This document shows, piece after piece, positions 24,137-32,593 of a stretch of 64,000 nt of DNA. Below the pieces are notes generated by a model. That model was not told the origin of the DNA. It did no database searches and saw nothing but the letters and a program-made list of their open reading frames with translations. The stretch is from positions 25,968,869-26,032,868 of the forward strand of contig CM054114.1 in assembly GCA_028673005.1 (NCBI GenBank), in the 5' to 3' direction. Both the position numbers and the translations under genes were made by a program. Origin of the DNA: Tanypteryx hageni. Its lineage: Eukaryota > Arthropoda > Insecta > Odonata > Petaluridae. Position 1 is the stretch's first letter. Every line of letters starts with the position of its first letter.

Positions 24137-24190
24137 AGGTTCTCCCCTGAAGATGCCCACTTAGTGGGCGAAATGCATAGGGCTTACCCT
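24137..24190 (+). ncRNA. Hammerhead-ribozyme-like motif of the Penelope element
   Basis: CTGAAGA (24147-24153) is followed by a 6-bp stem II (GCCCAC / GTGGGC, loop TTA, 24155-24169), then GAAA (24170-24173), a short palindromic stem III (TGCA) and TA as the candidate cleavage site (24178-24179). Flanking CCC (24144-24146) pairs with GGG (24180-24182), and AGG (24137-24139) with CCT (24188-24190), to give a stem I with an internal loop. This is the arrangement reported for minimal hammerheads in Penelope-like elements. One extra U (24154) lies between the CUGANGA core and stem II, so activity is uncertain. Confidence 0.6.
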
Positions 24191-24380
24191 ACAATTTTTT
24201 TGGCTTAAGGAGTTTTATACAACTGTTCATGTAGGTACAACACAAAAATCTTATCGTTGTCTAGTAGGCGTCGTGAGTAAAAAACAGGGGATCCGCGGGA
24301 TCTTTATCCTCGCTCAGACTACTTAGGGAAGATAGGAAAAAAAAGGGATGTAAAATTTGAATAGGATTGAAAGCCCTCAG

Positions 24381-24957
24381 CCTCTGGGAGGCTTCCTATA
24401 TATTTTAGAGAAATTTTTATTTGACGTTTTCTTCAGCGTTTGATGCTTTCCAATATGTATGCTAAATTTCGTTTTGATTGGATAATAATTATAAATTATG
24501 TATGAAAGGAATGTAAACCTAAGAAACGCACCAAATAAGGAACTAATGGCAAATGAACCTGAGCCTTGTCTCCTCGTTGAGACAGCAGTTATAGTAGAAC
24601 AGACAAACAAATTGACAGAGTACATGAACTCAAAAGGAGAGACCGCGCGAATGCAAGTTGCGCGCCTCTGGAAGGCTCCCTGTATATTTTAGAGAAATTT
24701 TTATTTGACGTTTTCTTCATCGTTTGATGCATTTCGTATTTATGATAAATTTCGTTTTGATTCGATAAGAATTAGAAATTAGCGCAATGCGCGAACGCAA
24801 ATTGCGCAGGAACTATAAAGGTGGTGTTCTAGAAAAACTATAGGCAGTAGACTCTTAAGTTATTTGAAAATGCACACGGTTTGGTGAAAATCAACCAATC
24901 AAGACAGCAGTTATCGTAGAACAAACTGACAGACAAATTGCGCAGGGACTCAACAGG
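24381..24957. repeat. Two-copy tandem duplication, period about 286 bp
   Basis: Copy 1 starts near 24381 (CCTCTGGGAGGCTTCCTATA) and copy 2 near 24663 (CCTCTGGAAGGCTCCCTGTA). Both continue with TATTTTAGAGAAATTTTTATTTGACG, a TTCGTTTTGATT block, GACAGCAGTTATMGTAGAAC and a terminal TTGCGC region. It ends about 80 bp before the Harbinger element. No protein-coding sign. Confidence 0.65.
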
Positions 24958-25237
24958 AGGGACCTCGCTACGCTCGGTCAATTAATATTCCTCAAAATTT
25001 ACAGATCGGGCCAATTTTGTTAGTAATCCCCTTCTAAAGCCGCGTCCAGACATGAGCATGTGAACGCATGAGCGGCGGCAAATAGCCCCGAATGCTCATG
25101 TGTAAACGGTTCGCCGAATGGCTCGTGGCAATTCGCCGAATGGTTCGTGGCAATTCGCCGAACAGTGTGAGCACCGACGAATGCAAGCCGAAGGCTGTCG
25201 ATCTCTGGCACTTGCTCAAAGGAAGTCTGTGCGCGTG

Positions 25238-26430
25238 AACATCTACATCTACAGTTTACTCTGCAAGCCAACGCAAGGGTGATTGGGTGTGGGAGTGGGT
25301 GCATTAACACCAAGGAGGAAAACTCCAAAATTAGGTCTGGGTTTACGCCCCTACGCGAGGTTACTTTTGATCGCAAGTTTTATTCTGGTCAGCTATCGTT
25401 CTAGGGAAAAATGAGCCTTTGTATCTCTACGTCCTACAGGCTATCTCTCTTATTTTACGAGGATGGTCCATTCTACCGATATAGGTGGGAGTTCTTATTA
25501 TTTCTTCGACGTCGCTGGAGAAAGTACACGTTCTAAACCTTTCAAGAAGTTTTAACATATCACGTAATCGGCGCTAAGCTAGTGATTCCCATACTAATTC
25601 CTGTATCAAGCCTGTAACGCTTTTATTTCTATCATAACAATTTTTGACGAATCTAGCAGCTTTTCGCAGCACTTTCTCTAACTCGGTGATTAATCCTTTC
25701 TCGTACGGATCCCATATGCTCGACGCATACTCTAGCAGCGGTCTAACTAAAGAAAATTAACATGTCTCTTTGACTTTTTCTTCGCTTTTACCTACTACCC
25801 GTTTGATGAATCCTAGTTTCTGCTTAGCTTTCCCGGATATATTTCATATGTGTGTGTCCCACGAGAGGTTATTTGTTAAAATGACACCTAAGTATTTGAC
25901 GGAAACGGCTAATTTTAGATGTAAGCCTTCTATACTGTAAATCATCGCCTCAATTTCTTTGTTTCTCCAGAATCTCATGACGGAACACTTACCTAAGTTC
26001 AGCTCTAACTGCCACTCTTTACACCACTCGAGAATTGCGTGTATGTCGTTAGAAAGTAATGCTTGATCAACAGGACTGTTAATCTCTCTGTAAACTACCG
26101 TATCATCCGCGAATAACTTGATTTTACTTGTAATGACCTTATCTAAGTTATTTATGTATATAAGGAATAATAGGGGACCGATGACACTTCCCTGTGGAAC
26201 GCCGGAGACCACGCTGACCGAATCTGATTTAAATCCTTCTATGACTACTATTTGTTCCCGATCATTAAGAAAGTCTCTTATCCAATCAAATATTTTTCGA
26301 TTTATTCCACAGGCTTGTAATTTTTTCAATAACTTACTATGAGGGACTTTATCGAATGCCTTCTTGAAGTCAAGAAAAACCGCGTCCGAGTCTTTCGATA
26401 ACCGGATCGTAGTGTGGACAATATTTTGGT
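25238..26430 (-). mobile_element. Jockey/CR1-like non-LTR retrotransposon, 5'-truncated
   Basis: On the minus strand the element runs from the reverse-transcriptase palm at about 26430 to a 3' end with GGCTTGCAGAGTAAACTGTA followed by GATGTAGATGTT, a short hexamer-like tail. After the RT frame (25844-26452), decayed C-terminal coding continues with KAKQKLGFIKRVVG, RPLLEYASSIWDPY, LRKAARFV and RYKGSFFPRTI, typical of Jockey/CR1-like LINE C-termini, with several stops. Endonuclease and ORF1 are absent, as after incomplete reverse transcription. The 5' junction is uncertain by some tens of bases. Confidence 0.85.
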
Positions 26431-26452
26431 TTGTCCGAGCGCGAGCGAGCAA
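25844..26452 (-). pseudogene. LINE reverse transcriptase, partial palm domain
   Basis: The 202-codon frame contains AVFLDFKKAFDKVPHSKLL (residues 24-42, first catalytic Asp), GVPQGSVIGPLLFLIYINNL (84-103) and the FADD catalytic box (114-117), in the order expected for RVT_1. Residues 1-19 are probably not part of the RT and may read into the flanking Harbinger DNA. The catalytic residues visible here are kept, but the protein lacks its endonuclease and fingers and stops early at ...LSWDTHI, so it cannot act alone. Confidence 0.88.
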
Positions 26453-26640
26453 GGAGTGGTATAACGAAGGGTGCCTGACGCTTATTGGAGCAAACGAGCA
26501 GCAGATGGTGTTGTGGCACCCTTGCTATTACTCGAAAGCAAAAAAAGCTGGATGCGTGGAATGAGGTTGCGAAGAAATTTCAAAACCTCCATCTGGAACT
26601 ATCGTGGAGATCAGTTGCTTTGAAATTTTGAAGATATACT
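26436..26640 (+). pseudogene. MADF (Myb/SANT-like) domain remnant of the Harbinger element
   Basis: The plus-strand frame reads CLTLIGANEQQMVLWHPCYYSKAKK. After a one-base shift in the adjoining A-run (about 26538-26545) it continues LDAWNEVAKKFQNLHLE in the next frame. The Leu-Ile...Leu-Trp-His-Pro and Ala-Trp-Asn-Glu-Val-Ala-Lys pattern is that of MADF domains, the DNA-binding partner proteins of PIF-Harbinger elements. It has a frameshift and downstream stops, and its 5' part has been displaced by the LINE insertion. Confidence 0.62.
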
Positions 26641-27160
26641 GTAAACTTGAATAAGAATCTCCAGTAGCCAGGAAACGTAAAGTTACAGCAAGCCTCTCTT
26701 TCACAAGAATAGAGCTTCTCGAGGTTTTGTCACTTTTTTGGACTTTGGGCCCATCAAATTAATTAGCAGATCAAAATCACTTGCTGCCAATCGAGTCATG
26801 TTCCTAAACTGCCCAGTACTTTATTCAAACAAGTCACTTAACAAATTAGAACTGCTGTATTGTTTCTACTTCTATATATTTCTCTCATCCATCAAAAACT
26901 TTTTTTCGATTCCTGTTTCTTTCCTCATTCTTTATCAATAAAAGCCGCGGCTCCAACAACTGCCGACCTCTTGACGCTGCCAAAGAGTGAATAAGCTGAG
27001 TACGGCTGAGCGACCCGGCGAACCGTTCGGCGAATTCTACTCATCCACACTTGAGCGCGACGAGCAACGATTGCTAATTCGCTCTCGCCCTGTGCGTGCT
27101 CACGTCTGGACGCGGCTTAAGACTCCAATTAAAACTGTTGGACTGGCCAAATCGTATAAT

Positions 27161-28700
27161 ACAGGAGTCTCCAAAATTTTTCACCTCGAGGCCACATTGC
27201 AGATTATCAGAAGGAGGCTCGCGGGCCGAAATATTCATTTTATAGGTTAATTTTCATTTTAAGACAAACAGATTTTGGCTTAACCAAGGGGAAAATTTGT
27301 AAATAGGAAAAGTCTAGAACCCGGAATTGAACCCGAATATACCAATTACTGGGCGAATATTCTAACACTGAACTACCGTAGCAGAGTAATTCTCCCAATG
27401 ACTTAGTTTTCACAGATTTCCGAGTGCGTTGTATAGAACATAAAATATAATAGTACAATCCGAAAAACTGTCATTTATAAAAAATTAAATTTATATACGC
27501 TTCAGATTTTAATGGAAATTATTTACATGGTTCTTTGTTAACTTTTGCACTTATTTCAGGCAACATGTTTAAAAAATATTTATAATACCCTGAAAAAAAA
27601 TTTTATATATATATATATATCCTAAAGATATCTTTAAATGTAGCCGTTAGTTAATCAGAAGTATATAACTCTAATTTAATGAACTTTATGAGTGAAAATG
27701 CGCGTTCACGCATTTATGTGCTGCCTAATAGCAAAATCGGTTTTCTGACAAATATCTTTGTTTGAATAAGTACTTTTGGGCATGCATGAATGAAATTGGA
27801 CAACTTTAATTTCTTTTAAGTTATCATTCAACGTATCTATCAGCTATGACTAAATAATTGGATCCACCTCGTCAATGCTAACATGGAAAGTATTATGAGG
27901 CAATCTAAAATATTTAATGTTCCTTTGAAAATGACAAACTAGACTTTTAAATTCATTTTGCAACGTCTTCAATAGAATCAGCAAAACGCTTTCAATGCAA
28001 AACTAATTTTTTACCACATCTTTCAAAAGAATATAGGAATAATGAAAAGGCGAGCAACTGCTTCCTCCTGTTTCAAAACAGCATAGTTTAGCTTGAAACG
28101 ATACTAAATCAAAAACGGTTCAAATGCTAGACAATCCTCCCCTTAGAGCTGACGATTAAGCTCGTTCGATTGCTCAGTTATATCTGTCAAAAAAGGCGAG
28201 ATCCTGAAACCAAGCAGAACCACGCCGTTCTGAACCTGGTTTTTTATTTTTCAAGCATGAAAGTGTCAATTTCCCCAGGAAGTTCAAATAATCATTTTCA
28301 AGCTTTTCCAAGAGTTAATCAGCGTGTTCCACCTTAAAACTACGCATCCACAAATTCTACTTTGATTACTGAAGGATAATGTTGGAATTGGTGCTTATTT
28401 GACCCCTATCCAGGAATATAATTCACAGTAGGAACAACACGTCTGCATGATACAGCCCAAGTTTAGCAGTTTTGCACACAGTGGATCATTTTGCATAATA
28501 CACTGTATCCCCATTGGTTATCTCAATTTTATATTCTCAAAGATTCTCGTCATGGATCTTGATTTGTACAGAGTTTGGAGACAGCACACGGACAGAGCAT
28601 TTCGTGTTTTGCTAATAACAACGTGGCATTGCGCGATTTCTAGAGATGTCCTGATTAACCTTGGTGCCAATTGGTTCGACTAGATCCGTTGGTTGGTTAA
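27161..28700 (-). pseudogene. hAT transposase remnant (Charlie/ZBED-type), heavily decayed
   Basis: CAGGAGTCTCCAAAATTTTT at 27161, followed by CACCTCGAGGCCACATT and CTCGCGGGCC, looks like a hAT terminus. Minus-strand translation further in gives SAWFQDLAFF and, one frame away, FLTDITEQSNELNRQL (about 28170-28240). This matches the Leu-Ala-Phe-Leu-x-Asp-Ile-Thr-x-His-Leu-Asn-x-Leu-Asn motif of many hAT transposases. Upstream pieces with short likeness lie at 28440-28690. Frames shift repeatedly. The 5' terminus was not found. 27604-27620 carries a short (TA)n. Confidence 0.6.
27311..27389 (-). mobile_element. tRNA-like sequence (pseudo-tRNA or SINE head)
   Basis: The minus strand reads GGTAGTTCAGTGTTAGAATA (A-box-like) and, about 35 bases later, CGGGTTCAATTCCGG (B-box-like), spaced as in a tRNA. 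The flanks do not pair into a 7-bp acceptor stem and the T stem has a mismatch, so I do not call it a functional tRNA. It lies within the decayed hAT region and is probably a later SINE insertion or a tRNA pseudogene. Confidence 0.4.
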
Positions 28701-30621
28701 CAATGGCATACTCATAATACAAGAGAAATGCTATAATTTTCGGAATCTCTATCGTACCAAATTAATATGCCACTGTTCCCTCTCACGCATGGATAATAAA
28801 TCGGAGATCTTTACAACTTTTAGATGGATTTATCTTGCTCTTCATCCAAATTGCCATTAAAGGATTGGTATATGGACAGTTTCTTCGTCGTTTTACTCTC
28901 CAAAAATTGCAAAAAACGTTCCAGAGAAATGAGTGTGAACGGATAAGCAATTTTTAGAGTGAAAACCAATGAGTAGACAAAATATCTCGTACTCGTACCA
29001 TGACCATCCGAAATTTCCTTAAAAAAGATTTCTGTTCCTATACCAAAACCTGGCTGTTTCATTACAAAAACAAGATGTCGGTTTCACTAATATATGCTTT
29101 TCGTTGCGATGCTCCAGTAAGCACTGATATAACTATAGACATGAGCATCTTTAGAAGCGAATGAAATAGAGCACAAAGACGACGTCTATTATAATCTTCA
29201 TGTACAAAAGGCGAATTTTGTCTCAATCAATTTTTGAACAACGATATTTCAATATATTCCCAAGAGTAAATTGACTGGCTACATTAATTTGCATAAACAC
29301 GACAGGCTGAAATACTAGACGCCCAAAAATATAACATTCGTCGGAGCACGGGGAAGGAGGAGAAAAACCCCAGTTTCCTTTCCGCAACCACCTTCCCTTC
29401 GCCGTTTTGCATTCGAGATAGGAAGAAAGAAAAAGCGCCTCCCGCTTAAAACTCCGCATGCAAAATCTCCGTGGAAACGTAACACACACACACATAAATG
29501 CACGCCACCTCCGGCTTTGAACGGCATAATAACGACAGTGACGATGAACCGAAGTGATAATGTATGATGAATACATTCATGCGACGCGTCGTCGAGTTTG
29601 GAAACTAGACTCTGGCGTTACGTCACCGGCGAGGATAAATCGCGTCCCCACCGCGGGAAACTGATTACCTCTTGTTTTGCGAGAGAAAGAGAGAGAGAAG
29701 AGAATGAGGAAGCGATAGAATCGTTTAGGATGAAGAGATAGAGAAACCTCATTAAGCAAAAAATAAACCCGGTCGTGTGTTTAAAAAAAAGGCATGATTT
29801 CAATAATTTATATGGAGAAAAAAAGAACCATCAATCAACCTTTAAGACTGGGACTCAATCGATAGATTGGGTGGTCCCGATGGCCATTAAAAGATTAGAA
29901 CCGGTTGTTTTTTTCGAAATAGTGATAAAAATAAAATTTGACAAAATGTAAAATTCGCAAAGAAAATCAATCACTAGCAAGTCGAATAATATTCTGAAGT
30001 TTATTCTTTAATAAATTATTTTAAATAATGATGCAAAAATCCCAAGATTATTTTCTCGAAATATGAACTATGCTAAAATATCAATAAATATAAAAGATAA
30101 AGACTAATATATGCGCATTCCAGCTACAAAGTAGCCGCCATAAGTGGTTGTTCGTCGATAGCCGATTTAAGAAAAATGTTTTTTCTGCAATGGTCGTGGC
30201 CCTCGAAGATTAGCAAAGCGTTCGAAATGATCGTTGATATCGTACCAGTCCAATGTGATTTCGCCACTGTAGTTACAAGAAAATGATGTAATTTTAGACT
30301 AAACTATGTGATGCGCAACATTTATCGGCAAATTTTACGTTACATACAACGAGTACATGACATCCCTTTTTCAGCAAATACACTAAAGAAATTAAATGTT
30401 TCACCGTCGAAATTGGCAAAATAATTAGGAGAACCTACGCATAGGATTAGTAAAGATATTCACAAAAAATTAAAATAATTCGTTTCGAGTTACCGAATCC
30501 AACGAGAAGAATTTCACTAGTGTGTGCCGGTCTTGCTGTTTAGTTAATATATTCCAAAAATACTTTTTGCTACACACAGACAATTATTAGTCAACACGTA
30601 ACGGATTCTTCCGGATAATTC

Positions 30622-30622
<1 letters not shown>
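28701..30622. other. No recognisable gene
   Basis: AT-rich DNA. 29330-29540 and 29580-29660 are GC-richer, with a short (CA)n near 29482-29492 and a GA run near 29684-29698. Overlapping frames there are not recognisable. Confidence 0.5.

Positions 30623-30671
<49 letters not shown>
30623..30671. repeat. (TA)n microsatellite
   Basis: About 24 uninterrupted TA units. The next stretch, 30672-31942, is AT-rich and holds nothing I can identify. Confidence 0.95.
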
Positions 30672-30673
<2 letters not shown>

Positions 30674-31942
30674 CCAACTTGCGAGTACGATTATGCATTT
30701 ATAATTCTTGAATCCAACTTTTTTGCATCATTAAAAGATCAACCCAAAGGAAAAAATTTTAAACGATAGAGATATTTTTATGTCAAACTTTATTATTTAA
30801 TTGCAAAACGGGAAAGACTCTCACAACTCTGTTTGGAAATTTCTTTAAGTTCCCCTTTTGACGCTAAACCTAAAAATATCTTTCTCTCATATCATTGCTT
30901 ACGCTATCCTGCTAATTTCAAGAATTAAACAAAACTGTTTGTAGTGGAAAGGGCACCCAAATCACCTTCGGTTAAACTGCTCCGTAGGATGATCTGGGGC
31001 GAAACGTGGTAGAAAGTAGAATGATTTTTTATCATCCATAAAATAAGAGGAATTCGCGAAGCCGGAATCCAAATAGTATTATAAAGCTTTGCGCTGAAAC
31101 AGTGAATGCGTTGGCCTTATTAAAACATTGAACCGTCAGAGAATGTCGTATATTTTAACTAAATGCAGCATTTTAACAAGTGTTTAAAGAAACGGAATTC
31201 TTGATTTTTTTCAAAGAGCTTATTGAAACACCAACGTATTTTCCAGTGCCAGTAAAACCGATTTGAAAAGTATATAAACCCAGGAAATACTTTCCAGCTC
31301 CATTATTTTCACCTTCACTACGCACACTGTTTGGCCGCAATTCAAATGTGTACAAATTTTGTAAATTTACGAAATGGAAGCGATTTTTTCAGGCATTCTA
31401 TCGAAAAAAGGTGAAAGATTAACGATAAATTTAAAAAAGCGAAAAAAATAAAGCATGAATTGGCGGCAAGCGAGGCCGAGCAGCTTAACAGTCTTAATCT
31501 CCGTGGATGACAGTAAGATGAAGTACTTGATCCCTTCTTTTTTTATAAATCTCGATTGCAAAGACTCGCGTATGGCTGATGCATTGGATGCGATTATCTG
31601 GATTTACAATGATAGATTATTTACACCGTCTCTTATTTACAAATGATCTATCTTTGTGCTCTCAGCTGATGAAAAATCCGTTCAGAGGCACCGATGAATA
31701 GCAGAGGATTTCAAAATCATGAAAAATAAATCAAGTTTTCTAACGGTTGACGATTAAAAAAAAATAAAAATGTGAAAACTAAAAAAAGTTCAAATTCGGA
31801 ACCCATTCCATAAAATTACGACTTGAAGATAACAAAAATCAAAATTTTCCATAAGGGTTTACAAATCTCACTTAAATGTAATTATAAAGCTTATTCACTA
31901 TTTAGGCTGGTTTGTGAAGGAAACATAGTCTTATTAAATGTT

Positions 31943-31984
31943 CGCGCGCGCGCGCGTGTGTGTGTGTGTGTGTGTGTGTGTGTC
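31943..31984. repeat. (CG)n(TG)n compound microsatellite
   Basis: An alternating CG run passes directly into an alternating TG run. Such alternating purine-pyrimidine DNA favours Z-form. The following 31985-32200 carries CCATTAGCAACTTCTGCATC and GACCGATTTTCATGAAACTT, a style common in dispersed arthropod repeats, and GAGTTCGATTCC near 32129 (B-box-like, with no A box seen). Confidence 0.9.
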
Positions 31985-32593
31985 TGTCCCCCATTAGCAA
32001 CTTCTGCATCAATTGTCAGTCCCCCACTAACAACTATATCGCATCAATGGACCGATTTTCATGAAACTTTGTATGAGGCTCGTGCTGCCTCAGGATTATA
32101 TATTATTCGGCGAAAATGAAGTCCCGAGTTCGATTCCAAGAACGTCCTATCCCAATTTGATTTTTTTAGTGTTGATATGGAGACGAATATTTCCGAGCAT
32201 AGTCTGAGCATAGATGAGTGCACAAATGGGTTATTTTACACTCGACTACACTTCAACCATGGACTATCGACCCGAGTGCATGAGAATTCCCAGGAATGAC
32301 TAATACATGCTGAAACGTTTCCTGTCAATATGAGTAATCAAATGAAAGTCAAAATTGGGAAACCTGCCTGTGTTAGTCATGGCCTGGAATTCTTGCTTAA
32401 AGAGACAATGGATGAACATGTTCAATCGAGGTTAATTTAAATTTCGTTAAACTTTGTTGAAATTAAAGTTAAAAATTAATTTATCTACATGTAGTACTTG
32501 TCGTAAACGTCGCTTTTGCGAATAATTAATTCAATGAGAAAAGTGAAGAATAATAGCGCAAAGGGTGAATTGTACCTTATTAAAGAAAATAGG

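Larger units (their letters stand above)
25038..27117. mobile_element. PIF-Harbinger-like element with TAA target duplication, split by a LINE
   Basis: Terminal inverted repeats read AGCCGCGTCCAGACATGAGC at 25038 and, reverse-complemented from 27117, AGCCGCGTCCAGACGTGAGC. They match at 21 of 23 positions. Both ends are flanked by TAA (25035-25037 and 27118-27120), the 3-bp duplication typical of PIF-Harbinger. TTCGCCGAA-type motifs recur inside both ends, including a 22-bp unit repeated at about 25111-25160. A MADF-domain remnant lies inside (26436-26640). No Harbinger nuclease is seen. A LINE (25238-about 26430) occupies the middle, so the unsplit element was about 0.9 kb. Confidence 0.72.

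Noticed and set aside
27311..27389. Functional tRNA gene
   Set aside because: A and B boxes are present, but no 7-bp acceptor stem forms and the T stem is mismatched; kept only as a tRNA-like repeat.
32120..32140. tRNA/SINE call from GAGTTCGATTCC
   Set aside because: An isolated B-box-like motif without an A box.
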